Positions 1-11,600 of a stretch of 64,000 nucleotides of DNA are shown here, piece after piece (the first letter of the stretch is position 1; the number at the start of each line of letters is the position of its first letter). Below the pieces are notes generated by a model. That model made no database searches. It saw only the letters and a list, made by a program, of their open reading frames with translations, and was not told the origin of the DNA. The translations under genes were made by a program, and so were the position numbers. Source of the DNA: Dromaius novaehollandiae (Eukaryota > Chordata > Aves > Casuariiformes > Dromaiidae); assembly GCF_036370855.1 (NCBI RefSeq), contig NC_088103.1, positions 5,829,404 to 5,893,403 of the forward strand, given 5' to 3'.

Positions 1-178
1 GCGTGTGTTAATTTCTGACCTGTCTTCTAAACTGAGGGGTTCTTCTCTCTTATAAAGACTGTCTCAGGCTCCAAGCAAGCTACTGTTCATTATTAAGGAA
101 TAGGCCATAGCCAAATGTCTCTCTTTGATACTGTGGGCTCTCCAACTAGAGCAGCAGTGTCCATGGGGTGACAGCAGT

Positions 179-427
179 TCACCTTATAGTTTGTGGGATG
201 ATAGCTGTTCCACCTTGCAGTGTGAATTCAATCACTGCTTTCCACCCATTATAACAAGGACACTGAGTAACATCTACCTGATATTTGGTGGCATTGAATA
301 TAGTAAGCCAAGTTTTAGACGCTTCTAATGTAACTTTGGTGGCAGATGCTTGAATTAGGCGCTCCATGAAAGCTGTATTTTTTAGTATTTGGGTTGCAAA
401 CTGCAGCAAGTCCAGCAGAGGCCACAA
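179..427 (-). other. Unidentified antisense open frame, 82 codons
   Basis: The frame reads from an ATG at 427 to a stop near 179. It has a globular-protein-like composition with one N-glycosylation-type NAT and two cysteines (TQCPCYNGWK). I do not recognise it. It could be a relic of a mobile-element protein or chance. Confidence 0.25.
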
Positions 428-429
428 AG

Positions 430-845
430 ATGGTCGGAGCCTGATGCCATAGAGCGTATGAGGATAGGCCCAGGGAGCTGGGCTTGTTCAGTCTTGAAAG
501 GAGAAGGCAAAGGGGGATTTAACTGTGTTCTCCTCTATCTAGTGGAGTATTGCAGAGACAACGAAGTCAGACATAGGAGCATAGTGAAAGGACAAGAGGC
601 CACAGCACACGTTGCAACAAGGAAAATCCCAGTTTGCACATAAGAAAAAGATTTCCCTGTGCTAGTGGTTTATCTCTGGGACAGGGCACCAAGCAGCGGG
701 GGATCTCCATCCTCGGGGATTTCCCAGACTCACCTGGGCACGGCCCTGAGCAACCTGCTGTAGCTGCAGTGTTGGCCCCGCTGTGAACCAGGACTGGACT
801 AGAGACCTGCAGGGGTACCTCTAACCTGGATCACTTGGTCTATAC
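430..845 (+). repeat. CR1-like LINE 3' fragment
   Basis: In order, CTTGTTCAGTCTTGAAAGGAG, then TTTAACTGTGTTCTCC, GGACAAGAGGCCACAGCACA, GGGGATCTCCATCCTCGGGG, CACGGCCCTGAGCAACCTGC and GGACTGGACTAGAGACCTGC follow the CR1 3' consensus in the + direction. It is diverged. Confidence 0.7.
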
Positions 846-1280
846 CAAATGAGAAGTCAGACATTGGTTATTTGCCACCTTTAACACTTGCGTCTTTAGA
901 TATGCCCAGCGAGTGCAGCACGACCCATTGGCACTGGCAGGTTTCTAGGAAAAATACTGGAGTTGAGAATGAAGTAAGTGACCATCTAGTGGTTTGAGCT
1001 TTCTGCATAGTATTTCAGGAGGCTCTGAACGATAAACCACATGCTTCTTGTGTGGATAAACATGGAGAAGAGCCTTCCAAGCAGCTCTGCAGCACAGGGA
1101 AGGTTATTCTGCAAATACACTGAAAAGCAAATAGTTTTCAAAGCAGTATCACAGTTGTTTTTGAAAAAACAATGTCCCCTCTTAATCTAATTTGAAATTA
1201 GTCAATCTGCTGTTTTATTAAGATATTTTTGACTCAGTGAATAGTGGTTATGAAAAGAGAGAAGTATGGTGAAAGGTAAA

Positions 1281-2206
1281 TGTCCCGATCCAATATCGGG
1301 GGGGTTTCGTTACGATCCCAAGGACGAGATTAAGACGCTAAAACCGATCAAATATTGTACAACCTTTTAACTTTATTTTTCACGAAGTGGGGAGAAAAGG
1401 TGGTGGTGGGGGGGAGGCGAAGGGAAGAGGGGAACAAGAGCAAGGGGAAAAGATAGAGAAAGTTGGAAAAGGAGAGAGGAAGCTAGCTACCACCACTCCG
1501 AGGCCGATGATGTTCTGCTGACTCCGTTCAAATTACAGCTCAAGCTAGGTGCCTCCGACGAGGGGCGAGGGGCCTCAAACAAAGAAATCCCTGGGCAATT
1601 ATAGTTTTTTCAAATTAAGTTTCCCACCCCTCATGTGGTAGTTCAGACCAATAGTAATATTTGGGTCTGGGGTCTCCTGCTCCTTATTGGGTCTCATCAC
1701 TGTCCCTAGGTAGGCCGTTTACTGTTGCCGTTTCTGCTGACAGGTGTGTCTCCATTCTTGGGTCCAGCCATTATCTCTCAAGGTCCTGACAAAGAGGTGG
1801 TAACTCCAGCAATTAGCACTGTTTCAGCAGTGCACAGGAATGCAAATTGCTGGTAACTCCCTTATCATTCCCGCCTGCACCAGCTCTGGGGCCCTTTCTC
1901 ACTGAACTGGGAAGTGCGGCCTAAGGCTTCAGCAAATTTAGCTGCTCATGCTAAGCAAGTTTTATAGAAGTTGTGCTAAAAACGGCAATAATTTACAGTC
2001 TAGGTCCCAAAGTCTCTGCCCGATCATGGTCTGGTTCAGCGCAGGCTTGGTGTGTCCTGAATGGTCGCAGGGAGACCATTTCGGGGTTTGCAGCAGCTTA
2101 GTCCTGTTTCCACCAGGGACAGATGGCTTGTTCGGGGTTATGGTTTGCTTGCACCTTATGTACCAAGAAATGTTTAAGGCAAAAGTTCACTCATCTGTCC
2201 GCTACA
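1281..2206 (-). mobile_element. Solo LTR of an endogenous retrovirus
   Basis: A 926-base element begins TGTCCCGATC and ends GTCCGCTACA, so on the - strand it runs TGTAGCGGAC...GATCGGGACA with the usual TG...CA ends. It is flanked by perfect 5-bp direct repeats GTAAA (1276-1280 and 2207-2211), the footprint of integration. An AATAAA on the - strand lies at 1377-1372, about 95 bases before the LTR 3' end. No internal retroviral sequence remains, so it is a solo LTR from recombination. A 5-bp duplication suggests an ERVL-like or class I element more than ERVK (6 bp), but the family was not identified. It lies antisense in a CHUK intron. Confidence 0.85.
1384..1485 (+). repeat. Purine-rich tract inside the solo LTR
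   Basis: About 100 bases are almost all A and G on the + strand, including GGTGGTGGTGGGGGGGAGG. On the LTR's own strand it is pyrimidine-rich, just upstream of the AATAAA. Confidence 0.75.
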
Positions 2207-2513
2207 GTAAATATGTTGGATGGTCATGTGTTCCCACTGAGGTCAACGAAGACTTTGTTGTTGGAGTGAGGATGTTCACTGCGTATGTGCTTTCCTCCAC
2301 GTCCATACTTTTCCTGCTGCTGGGATATGCAGCTTCAGCAAAAATCACAGCTTTTCACACATGCTCAGCCTATTTTGCATATGTGTGATCTCTAACCCAC
2401 AAAGTATGGCAACTTCATTGCTTTTGTGAGGATCTAGTTTCTTAAGTGGACTTACCATTGTACGATATCTGTCTTCTCTTTCTTATGGCTCCTCTGGTTT
2501 AGTTTAATTGTAG

Positions 2514-2638
2514 AATCGATGGAAAACTGGTTGCAACTGATGCTTAATTGGGATCCACAACAGAGGGGTGGAGGTATAGAGTCCGAAACCAGTCGTCCAA
2601 AGTGTTTCCTGATAATGGATCACATCCTGAATTTGAAG
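2514..2638 (+). CDS. CHUK: CHUK exon: end of kinase domain
   Basis: The acceptor is ...aattgtag and the donor is AAG|gtaagt. The first two bases complete a split codon from the upstream exon, which is outside the window. The exon encodes [19 protein letters not shown] onward to MDHILNLK. The Arg in DPQQR corresponds to the conserved subdomain XI arginine of kinases. Confidence 0.95.
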
Positions 2639-5600
2639 GTAAGTGTAGGGTTGTTACTTGGTTTAAAGGCTGACTGAAAGCATCTCTGAGGAAAGGAAGT
2701 GTGTTCAGTGGAGCAAAGCTATAATCCTGCCATCGTCCAACTCCAGTATCATGAGGACTGTTTCTCTTGATACCAGTGAATGGGTGAGTATACATACTGC
2801 ATACCCAGTATGTATTGGAAGGCAAAATATCATCAGCTATATTAGCTCTATAGCTTTACTCTTGAAGCAGAAGAACGACTGTGTGTTACTGTGTGTCACA
2901 TCTCAGTAAGGACTCACCAAGTTCAAATGATGGTGTAATATTTACTAATAACAGTTTTCTTGACCTCCATTACTGATGCTGTGACCGCCAGGTTCATATA
3001 CCAGGTCACCACGTCGCTCTACTGGAGCAGAGATTTCATTCACTTGGCCCTTTCCCTTTGAGTAAATACTGGAGCTTTGCTGGAATGGGACCAGCTCAGG
3101 AAAGCATGTGTAGAAGCCATAGGATAATTTGGTCTGATCTGGAAAGATTCCAGAGGAATTACAGAACAGAAAATGTTAGGACAATAAATTGGACTGGTCA
3201 ACATCTGTGTATTGTGTGGTGGGTCCTACAATCTCTGCACAGACGCATTAGAAGTAGAGGAAGCCATGAGAGCAGTGAGAGGGCAAGCAGTGGTACGTAA
3301 TCGCTTTTTAATGGAGGGATTAAAGGACTCCCCTCCTTGGGAGTAATACTGGCCAGTGTTAGAGACTACAGGCAATGAGAATGGCCTTTGCGCTGGCTTG
3401 TCACCATTCTTTTGTGTAATTTAACAGCAACATAGCTCATGAAAGCTATTTGTGGGTTTAGTTTTAGTTTCTTTGAGAGTAAGTTAAAAGTTATAGACCC
3501 AGGCCTGGAGTTTTATTACGTGGAACTTTATTCCTGCACTTGATTATTGATGTCATTAAAACTCAAATGATGCTATCAGTCTAATTTATATTTATCACTA
3601 CATACTCCCTCCAAAAGAATGTGTCATTGAGGCCTTGGCGTCCTTTCTCTTTGGTAGCCAGTGACTTGTAATCAGTTTGTCCTGTTCTTTTTACAGATAG
3701 TACACATCCTAAACATGACCTCTGCAAAGATTGTTTCGTTTCTCTTGCATCCTGAGGAAAGCCTTCATTCACTTCAGATTCGCATTGAGTTTGAAACTGG
3801 AATAAGTACTGGAAATCAGGAACTGCTGTTGGAGACAGGAATTTGCCTGGACCCTCGGAAACCTGCTTCCCAATGTGTTATTGATGGCGTAGTAAGAATG
3901 ATTATGGTTTTCTCTGTTAGCAGAATGTCCTTTACATTCTGAGGGAATTTAAAATCTAAGGGAAGATAAATTTTCTTGATCTCCTCCCAGTGGAGATGGT
4001 TTGTTGTGTAAGTATAGTAAGTCGTAAGGTCTAGCATTGTTTCCTTTATAGGGTAATGTGAACAGGTTCCTATGGTTAGACTCTGTCTCAATATTCAAAT
4101 AAAGTATCTTGCTAGCAGAGGGTCCTGTGTTTGTGGGAGCCATCCAAATCAGTTTTTATATGGTACTGTATGAGGAGACTGTCTGCCAGTAATAGTTCAT
4201 GTGACCAGGATCCTCTGGGTTAGCAGGAGCTGTGTTTGGGATTTGATCTGTTTATATTCTGTTCTCTTTCCTCACCAGAGAGGCTGGGATAGCTACATGG
4301 TGTATTTGTTCGATAAAAGCAAAACTGTCTACGAAGGACCCTTTGCTTCTCGGAGTCTGTCTGACTGTGTAAATTACATTGGTAAGTGTGCTGTTGGACA
4401 CCTTGGACTTGAAAGCACTGCCTCTCACTTAATATGACATTAGATTAACCTTACAAATCTCTGTGTGTGTCTTGAACAGCAATCTCTAATTCAGGGATGA
4501 CCATTTAATAACCTGGAGCAGCCTAACACAGTTAGTAGAACAACTTAATTTTTCTTTAAAGTTTTTGCCCTTCTATTAAATTCTCTGCACTGAGGGGCAT
4601 CTACCTCTCTGTTGCCCCACCTAAACAGAACTATGATGTGAATGAAGGCCTGGAAGATAATATGTGCAGGCAAATCATGTAGTCTGCAGAGGAAAATTTT
4701 TGATGTGGATTGGTTCACTACATACCAGAAATAGGAGTCTGCATTGGGAGTCCTGATTTCATTTGCACGGCCTTTGTTCCGATAAAGGGTTTTTTCCCTT
4801 TACATCCACAGAGTGTTGCAGTGACATGCCAGGAGGTGTTTGCAGAACTTGAGTGATACCCCACAAAGGCATCCAGTGGTGGTCCCCAGGATCAAGGACC
4901 TTCTTATCACTTTAGCATCTGTAACAGCTGTGCACATATCCCTTCTTCTCCCCCTCCTCTTTTCCCCATGCACAGGTATAAATAGTAGAATGTTCTTGAG
5001 CTGTTCTTCGTAGTTCTTTCTTACAGTTCTGTCCCCCAAGATGGGGTGCTTTGGAGGTTCATGAGCAGTTGCCCTCCTACAGCTCTCTTACATATGTTAT
5101 GCTTTTGAACCCTATATCAGTATCCTGAGGATGTTACCTTTTTGTCCTGTACTATCTGCAATAGTTGAGTTTCAGCTGCGATCCATCTATCAGGTCTTTC
5201 CTAAGCAGAGAACATATTCTTCATTTTGTGCTGCTGATCATTTAAGCCCTGTATGAGGAAATCCACCTTGCTCTGATCACAGAAACAAGCGCAGTGTGGT
5301 TGGCTGTGTTGCACCAGTTACGAAACTGCTGATGTTTTCCTGTGCAGGTTAGGGTGGTTTTTCAGGGATGTCTGGCAGAGTTTCAAGACCTGCGCTCTCT
5401 CACTGTCTCCCCCGAGGGTTTTCAGCTCCAGTAATAACGGAGCCATAACCTCCCAGCCCTGATCCTACCTCTGGCCTCACCAAATAAAGACAAGTGTCTG
5501 AGAAAGTCCAGCTCCTTCCTTCCTCTTAGATTTGTTAGGAGTAAAGCCTGGGTATTGCTGAACAGATAATCGTGGGACTTGCTCCAGTCAGTTCCCCTTA

Positions 5601-8600
5601 GTGCTGGCACTGCTGCTTGGTCCTGACAGCATCAATATACCTGATGCCAAGGCACTCGTAGACTATGCATGAAAGCTTCTTCTCTGTGTATGGCTTCCTT
5701 TACATGTCTCTTGAAATGACAGCAGGCTCCTGCAGGACCTTATATACTTCTACGAGAGATTAAAAAAAAAAACAACATAGTGTCAGGGGACATCTACTAG
5801 GACACTGCATTTAAGGGAAATGCCTCATGAAATATCCCAGTTGCTGCAAAATAGCTAAATTTTCTTTGACTTGGTTCTGTAGAAGTTGTGCTGGACTTAC
5901 CTGACTGCTTGTGTTGTCACTCAGGTTTGTTTTGGCTGGTTCTTTCTGTATTCTGGGCTATTGTCTTTTGGTGAATCCTACTATATTGCACAGTTGTGCT
6001 GAATCTCTTGGAGCTAAGAGTTTTTACAACATGCACATTTATGTCCCAGTATACTGAGAGTTCCCCATCTGTATGGGGGAACACACAGAAGTCCTTCATT
6101 GTCTCCTCTTAAACATCTACATCAGAAATCTGGGGGAAAATATACACAATTCTTATTGATGACATTTTCAGATGGAACACAGGTCAGGACAGTGACTGAC
6201 CAGCACCGGTTGATTAAACAGCGCAATTAAATTTGCTTTTCTAGCTACACCTAAACATGGTGCATTTTAGCATAGCCCCGTGCAAGTTCCTAATTCTAGG
6301 ACCCACAGAACCAGCAGCCATCCTTTGAAACAAAGGCCTTGACTATTGAAAACTTGATTTTGAAACAAAGGCCTTGACAATTGCCACTGTTGCATGGGGG
6401 CTCCCACTGCTAAATGGGAGCACCTAGCTTGATTCAGTGGTCAAAAGGGCTCCTGGGATGCCTGGCTAGCAGTCTGTTGAGCAGAATAGCATTTGTAGCA
6501 CCATTGCTGCATCTAGATCCAGAAAAAACTTATTTGATTTGGGCTTTTTTTTCCCTCAAATGAGCCTCTTGGATGTAACCCCCATTACTGTCACTCCTTT
6601 TTCTCTAGTCATACTGTTTGGTAGCTGGAAGAGTTTTTCCAAGTAGAAATGACATAGCAGTGAATCACATACACAATCTAGTAATAATCTGAAGGAAATA
6701 CTCAAATGATCTAAGTCCACAGAAAGGCATGGATTTTGCAAACCAGCCATGATAGCCCCTCATTCCTCTAAAGCACATGTGTTCAGCAGATGGTAGTGCT
6801 CTCTGCTGTCACTGCCCTTCTTTCAGAAGTTCATTGGTTGTATGTCCTGCCCAGGATGTGGGAAATGTGGGTTCAGTTTCCTCCCATTTATTGAGCAAGT
6901 GCTCAGACTTACAGGATGTTTGCCATGTTTCATGCAATACCTCATGTATGTTAGTGCCAATGAGCCAAACAGCTCAAATAAATCACTGCTGTTTGGATCT
7001 TAATGATGCTAAGCTGTGAGTTCAAACGTGAGCTGTTGCCTGGCCAGCAGCAGGATGCTGAATACCTGGGGAGCTATAACATGAAAAGCTTATGAACATG
7101 TAGAGTTTTGGCAGCATCGAACAAAAGCTGAGCAAATCTTATGTGGCTTGATCTCCTAGTCTAGGCACTGAAAGCAGGAATTGAGAAAGTTCTAAGTACC
7201 AGAGTGCGCTTCTAAAGTTGCCCCTTCATTTATGTACAATTGTATTTTTCTTGCATTCAGTACAGGATAGTAAAATCCAACTGCCAGTTTCTCAGCTGCG
7301 CAAGGTATGGGCAGAAGCAGTTCACTACGTGATTGGGCTAAAAGAAGATTATAGCAGGCTTTTCCAAGGCCAGAGAGCTGCCATGTAAGTTGTTATTCCT
7401 AATTCATAAGACTGAGTGTTATGTAAATAAAGAGACTGTTTGAATGAAAGCATACATCTTAGGGGAGTTTCGATTACCAAGAGTTTATAGTGCGCTGCTC
7501 TGCTCTTCCTTACTTTTACATTATAAAGCATATTTGGGCTGGAAGCTTATTCCACTCCATGAATTTTACTGCATAGTGCCTGATGTTCACAATAATTGAA
7601 GAAATATGAACCTTGTATTTAGGCATTCCACCAGTGGCAGAATGAATGGAAATGTTTATTGTGTTTATAGGGTTTTGTCCTGTGATTGAACCACAGAGCA
7701 GGCAGTAGCGGGAATCTCAAATAATAAAAATGGTGACAGCGTTCCCCAGGCGCCATATGCACTTCCAGGGTCTGTATATTCTAAGAGATACTCTGCGTTG
7801 CAAAGACTGACTGTTTAACTAATCTTGAGAAAATAACCTCAGAAAAGAGGAAGGGCTTTCTCTTTTGCTTGCTGCAGACCTGCATCAAAAAAGTTGACTT
7901 CCAGAAAGCCCTGGGTAGAGTCTGTGGCCCCACTGAGATTTCCTGTTCTAAAGATTTTACAAAATTCATTACTAGCTATGTATTTCCTGCAGGTGATGTG
8001 ACAGCTTCTTTGGACACTGACCATCTAAGTCCATGTCAGCTTTTCAGCTAACATCCCATGTTCTTGTTTCATTTGTTAGGCTGAGTCTCCTTCGGTATAA
8101 TGCCAATCTAATCAAAATGAAAAACAACATGGTATCAGCATCTCAGCAGCTGAAAGCAAAGCTGGAATTCTTTCATCAGAGCATTCACCTTGACCTGGAG
8201 AGATACAGTGACCAGATGGCTTACGGCATATGTATGTATTTGTGTAATACTTGCCTGGGTATCTTGTCTGATCCCACTCTATAAAGGACAGTGGGTAAGA
8301 GCTAGCTTAAAAGAAAATGAATGTAGGAGCTGCCATCACATTCTTCAACACATTTATGAGTATGTTTTAGTTAGGGGCAGATGCAGGAGAGGAGTTTGGC
8401 AAGAACAAAGGCAGGAAGATAACGAAAAAAAGATTTCTGAAAACCTTCAAGAACAGTGAAACTGGGCAGCTGTTCCCCACTGAGAATATCAAGCTAAGAA
8501 AATTAGAGTATTAAGAGTAAAGGTGGAGTCAGTGTTGGCTATTTATTAATTCAAAGGCTGATCCATTTGGAGTTGTCAGGGGGCATTAAGTGGATGGGTG

Positions 8601-11600
8601 ATTGTGGAAAAAAACATTTTGAACAGTGCTACGGGAGTGGTTTTGCTGTGCTTCATAATGGGAGGTAGCAGTAGTCTGGATGAAAGAGGAGATGAAAAAG
8701 CCCCAGCTAGAGTTTTCATGACACAGAAATGTCTGGATTTTGCAAGTGTTATGCGGGGAGGAATAGCAAGATTTATACAGGGTTTGGATATATGGCTAAA
8801 AAACAAAACTTGAGTCAGAGATTTTGACTGGGCAGAAGGATGATGATGGAAAATGGAAGGACTCGGTGAACTGGTTTGGGAGGGTCTGTGTTTAATCAAA
8901 AATGGCAGTTGTTGAACTTAATGGTGGAGTTTAAAGACAGAAAGTCATTTTAGGTCAGTGATTGCAAACAGTTTGTATGTGAGTTAAAGTCGAGCATGGT
9001 GATGCTGTTAGGCTGTGAGTTTGCTGTCTCTTTTGGGTCTCTGGGTCATGATTCCTGCTTGGAGAGTCTACCTCATGCTATTTCTGTTTAAGTGCAAATT
9101 TCAGGTCATGCACACCATAGTGAGTGCTAGGGGTACACCAGTTGTGCTTTTCTGAAGCATGTGTGGTGTGGACTGTTAGTATGGTTGACGCTGGAATCTT
9201 TAGAGCAAGATGGACTCCTTTTTTGAAAGATGAATTCCAGGTTACCCTAAGAATTAGGAATACTGCAAGGCTACAACACAACAGTTCAGACTGGATGGCC
9301 AGAAACTCACTCATGGTCGTTAGACATAAAGTCCAAGAAAACTCAGTTATGCCTAAATGTCTCCAACGGGGAGCCTAAGTTCAACAATTTTGTCTTCTGT
9401 GACACTGTTGGCAAAAACAAACAAATCAAATTAAGGGAATCCATTTGCATTCCCAAACTTAAAATCAGAATATTCTTAATGTGCCTAAATATGGACTTTG
9501 GAGTCCATTTGCCAAGTCTTCACCTGTGCTTATATGAGGTTAGCTCAGTTCTGTCTGTTTTTATTTTTGTGTCTGTATCTTTTCATAATTTAGCAAATCT
9601 TTTCTTCTCTTAAGCTTCAGAAAAGATGCTCAAAGCCTGGAAGGAGATGGAAGAGAAGGCCTCTCAGTGTGCGCAGGTAGGGGATACTAAAGAAGCTTGA
9701 TTATCTCTCTGTGAAGGAGGATGTAATGGAACTTGAACTGTTATATGTGCCACTGCTTTGTTGCTTCAGTGTGTTTTATATACTATATGCTGTAGGAATG
9801 AGAAAATCATTGCTACAAGTAGGTATATTAAAAAAGAACAGTCCTGAGTTGCCAGGTTGTTTGAATGTAGTGACTTGAACAAAACAAAGCAAATGTCACC
9901 AGACTTCCAGTCATCTATGTGGGTGAATTGTAAAGAGAAACAGAACTATAGAGACAGGTTAATTTGTTGCCCAAAAGAAATGGTGTTGCTATAGCCAAGA
10001 ATCTTCTTTGTTGGATTTGTCATGCACTAAAATTTGCACTGATAAAGCTGAAATTAATACAGATCACTTACTATCCAGTGATTTCAAAATTACAGCACTT
10101 AATTTTGGAGTACAGAAATAAATTTCTGGTATTTTGCAAGTAAATAGATCAGTTAATTTTTGGTAGTAGAAATAAAAGGGTCATCCTTAAGAAATTTAGA
10201 GCTGAGCTGGAGCCAGTTCGTGCTCTGAGTTGTCATAATAGATAACAGAAACTTTCATTTGTGGATTATGGACAGTTGAACTGATATAATGGCTTTCTAT
10301 TTCTCAAAGAGTTGGTCCTGCAAAAAAGGCTAGTTGAAATGAACCTACTTCGTAGAGTTCTTGCCTCTGTTTCCTGAGAATGAGCATTTTAATTTTACTT
10401 TCACTGAAAGCAGTGAGGAGCTGGAGGCCATTCTGACAGAGGATAAGTCTGCCTACATTTCTGTTAAGGCCTTAACAGGGAAATAATAAGCTTTTAGCTG
10501 TGAAAACCAGGGACAAAGGTAGGATGTTCGCCAAAAGTTTATTGCTAAAAGCCGTCTCCTCCTCTCTTCCCCTGGATGTACTGAAAAGGGCTTGAGAGAG
10601 GGGAGGTATTTAGAAGGGAAGCGGGTCAAATTCAGCACATCTGTAATGCATTTCTTTGAGTAGAGCTCTTTAAAACATCTCAAAAAGCAGTCTCTTTATT
10701 GTGCTCCATGATACTGGATAGCTGCAGGAGTGCTGAGACCACTGCATCTTCTGCTGATTAGAATTGTGTGGGTTGTAGTGCTGCTGTACGCCTTACTTTT
10801 CTGCAGGCTCCTTTGCAGGGAGTTCTTGTTTTGGCTGACAGTAATGCAGAGCACAGTGATTTATACATAAAAATCCTAGACACCATTAGAAACACAAATA
10901 AATTACCCTGCCTTTTTTTTCTGTCTCTCCTGTGACAGACAAGATTGGGTAGTTCAGGTTCTGGGAACCATTACGTATCTTCATCTAAGTCAAGAGGTAC
11001 TTGGAGCCTTAATTCTGCTTCTTCTGCTTGCTCATGTGATAGAGATAAGGGGAACTGGGATTCCTATCTGAGTTCATCTCTGTTTAGCACTTTAACTGTT
11101 GGGACCTTGTTAGCCCTTACAAGAAGCAGAATTCTAGCTTCTAGCAGAATAATTCAAAGCTGTTTATGACTTCTTCCAGAAAATCAGGAATGTCAACCAG
11201 AGTTTACCTTGCAGAACATCAGAATTACATTCTGTCTTCAAGCTGTGCAGTCCACACATGCAGTCACATCATGTCTCATTTATCAGGAATGGAAAATATT
11301 TTACTCTCTAATACACAGTGATATTTCAGGCTATCTAGACAGTGGTTTCACTTCTGTGAGCTCAACAGACACAGTTTTGCTCTGTGGTGAGCCAGAGTGT
11401 CCCAGATAGAGACATTTATTTTGATAATGGGGCTTACTTTATATTTTTGTCAAAATCTGATTCTCCTTTGATCATGTGGCTTCTCACTTCCACCTCTTGT
11501 TTTGTTCTTTACCCGCAAGATCTACAGACATTCCTTTCTGGTCGTGGGAGTCAGGTCCCATTTATATAGCCTCATACTGAGTACTTCTGCAGCTTCAGCA

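Larger units (their letters stand above)
1..1275 (+). other. CHUK: CHUK intron, left part
   Basis: This is intron sequence upstream of the solo LTR. The preceding CHUK kinase exon (expected to include GYRPFLHHLQPFTWHEK) is not in the window. It holds a CR1 fragment and an unexplained antisense open frame at 179-427. Confidence 0.75.

Noticed and set aside
1948-2388. 146-codon open frame on the + strand
   Set aside because: It runs across the right end of the solo LTR into intron, so it cannot be an ancestral coding unit. No domain was seen.
3058-3300. 80-codon frame between two CHUK exons
   Set aside because: It does not match the CHUK protein, and the exons at 2514 and 3697 join perfectly without it.
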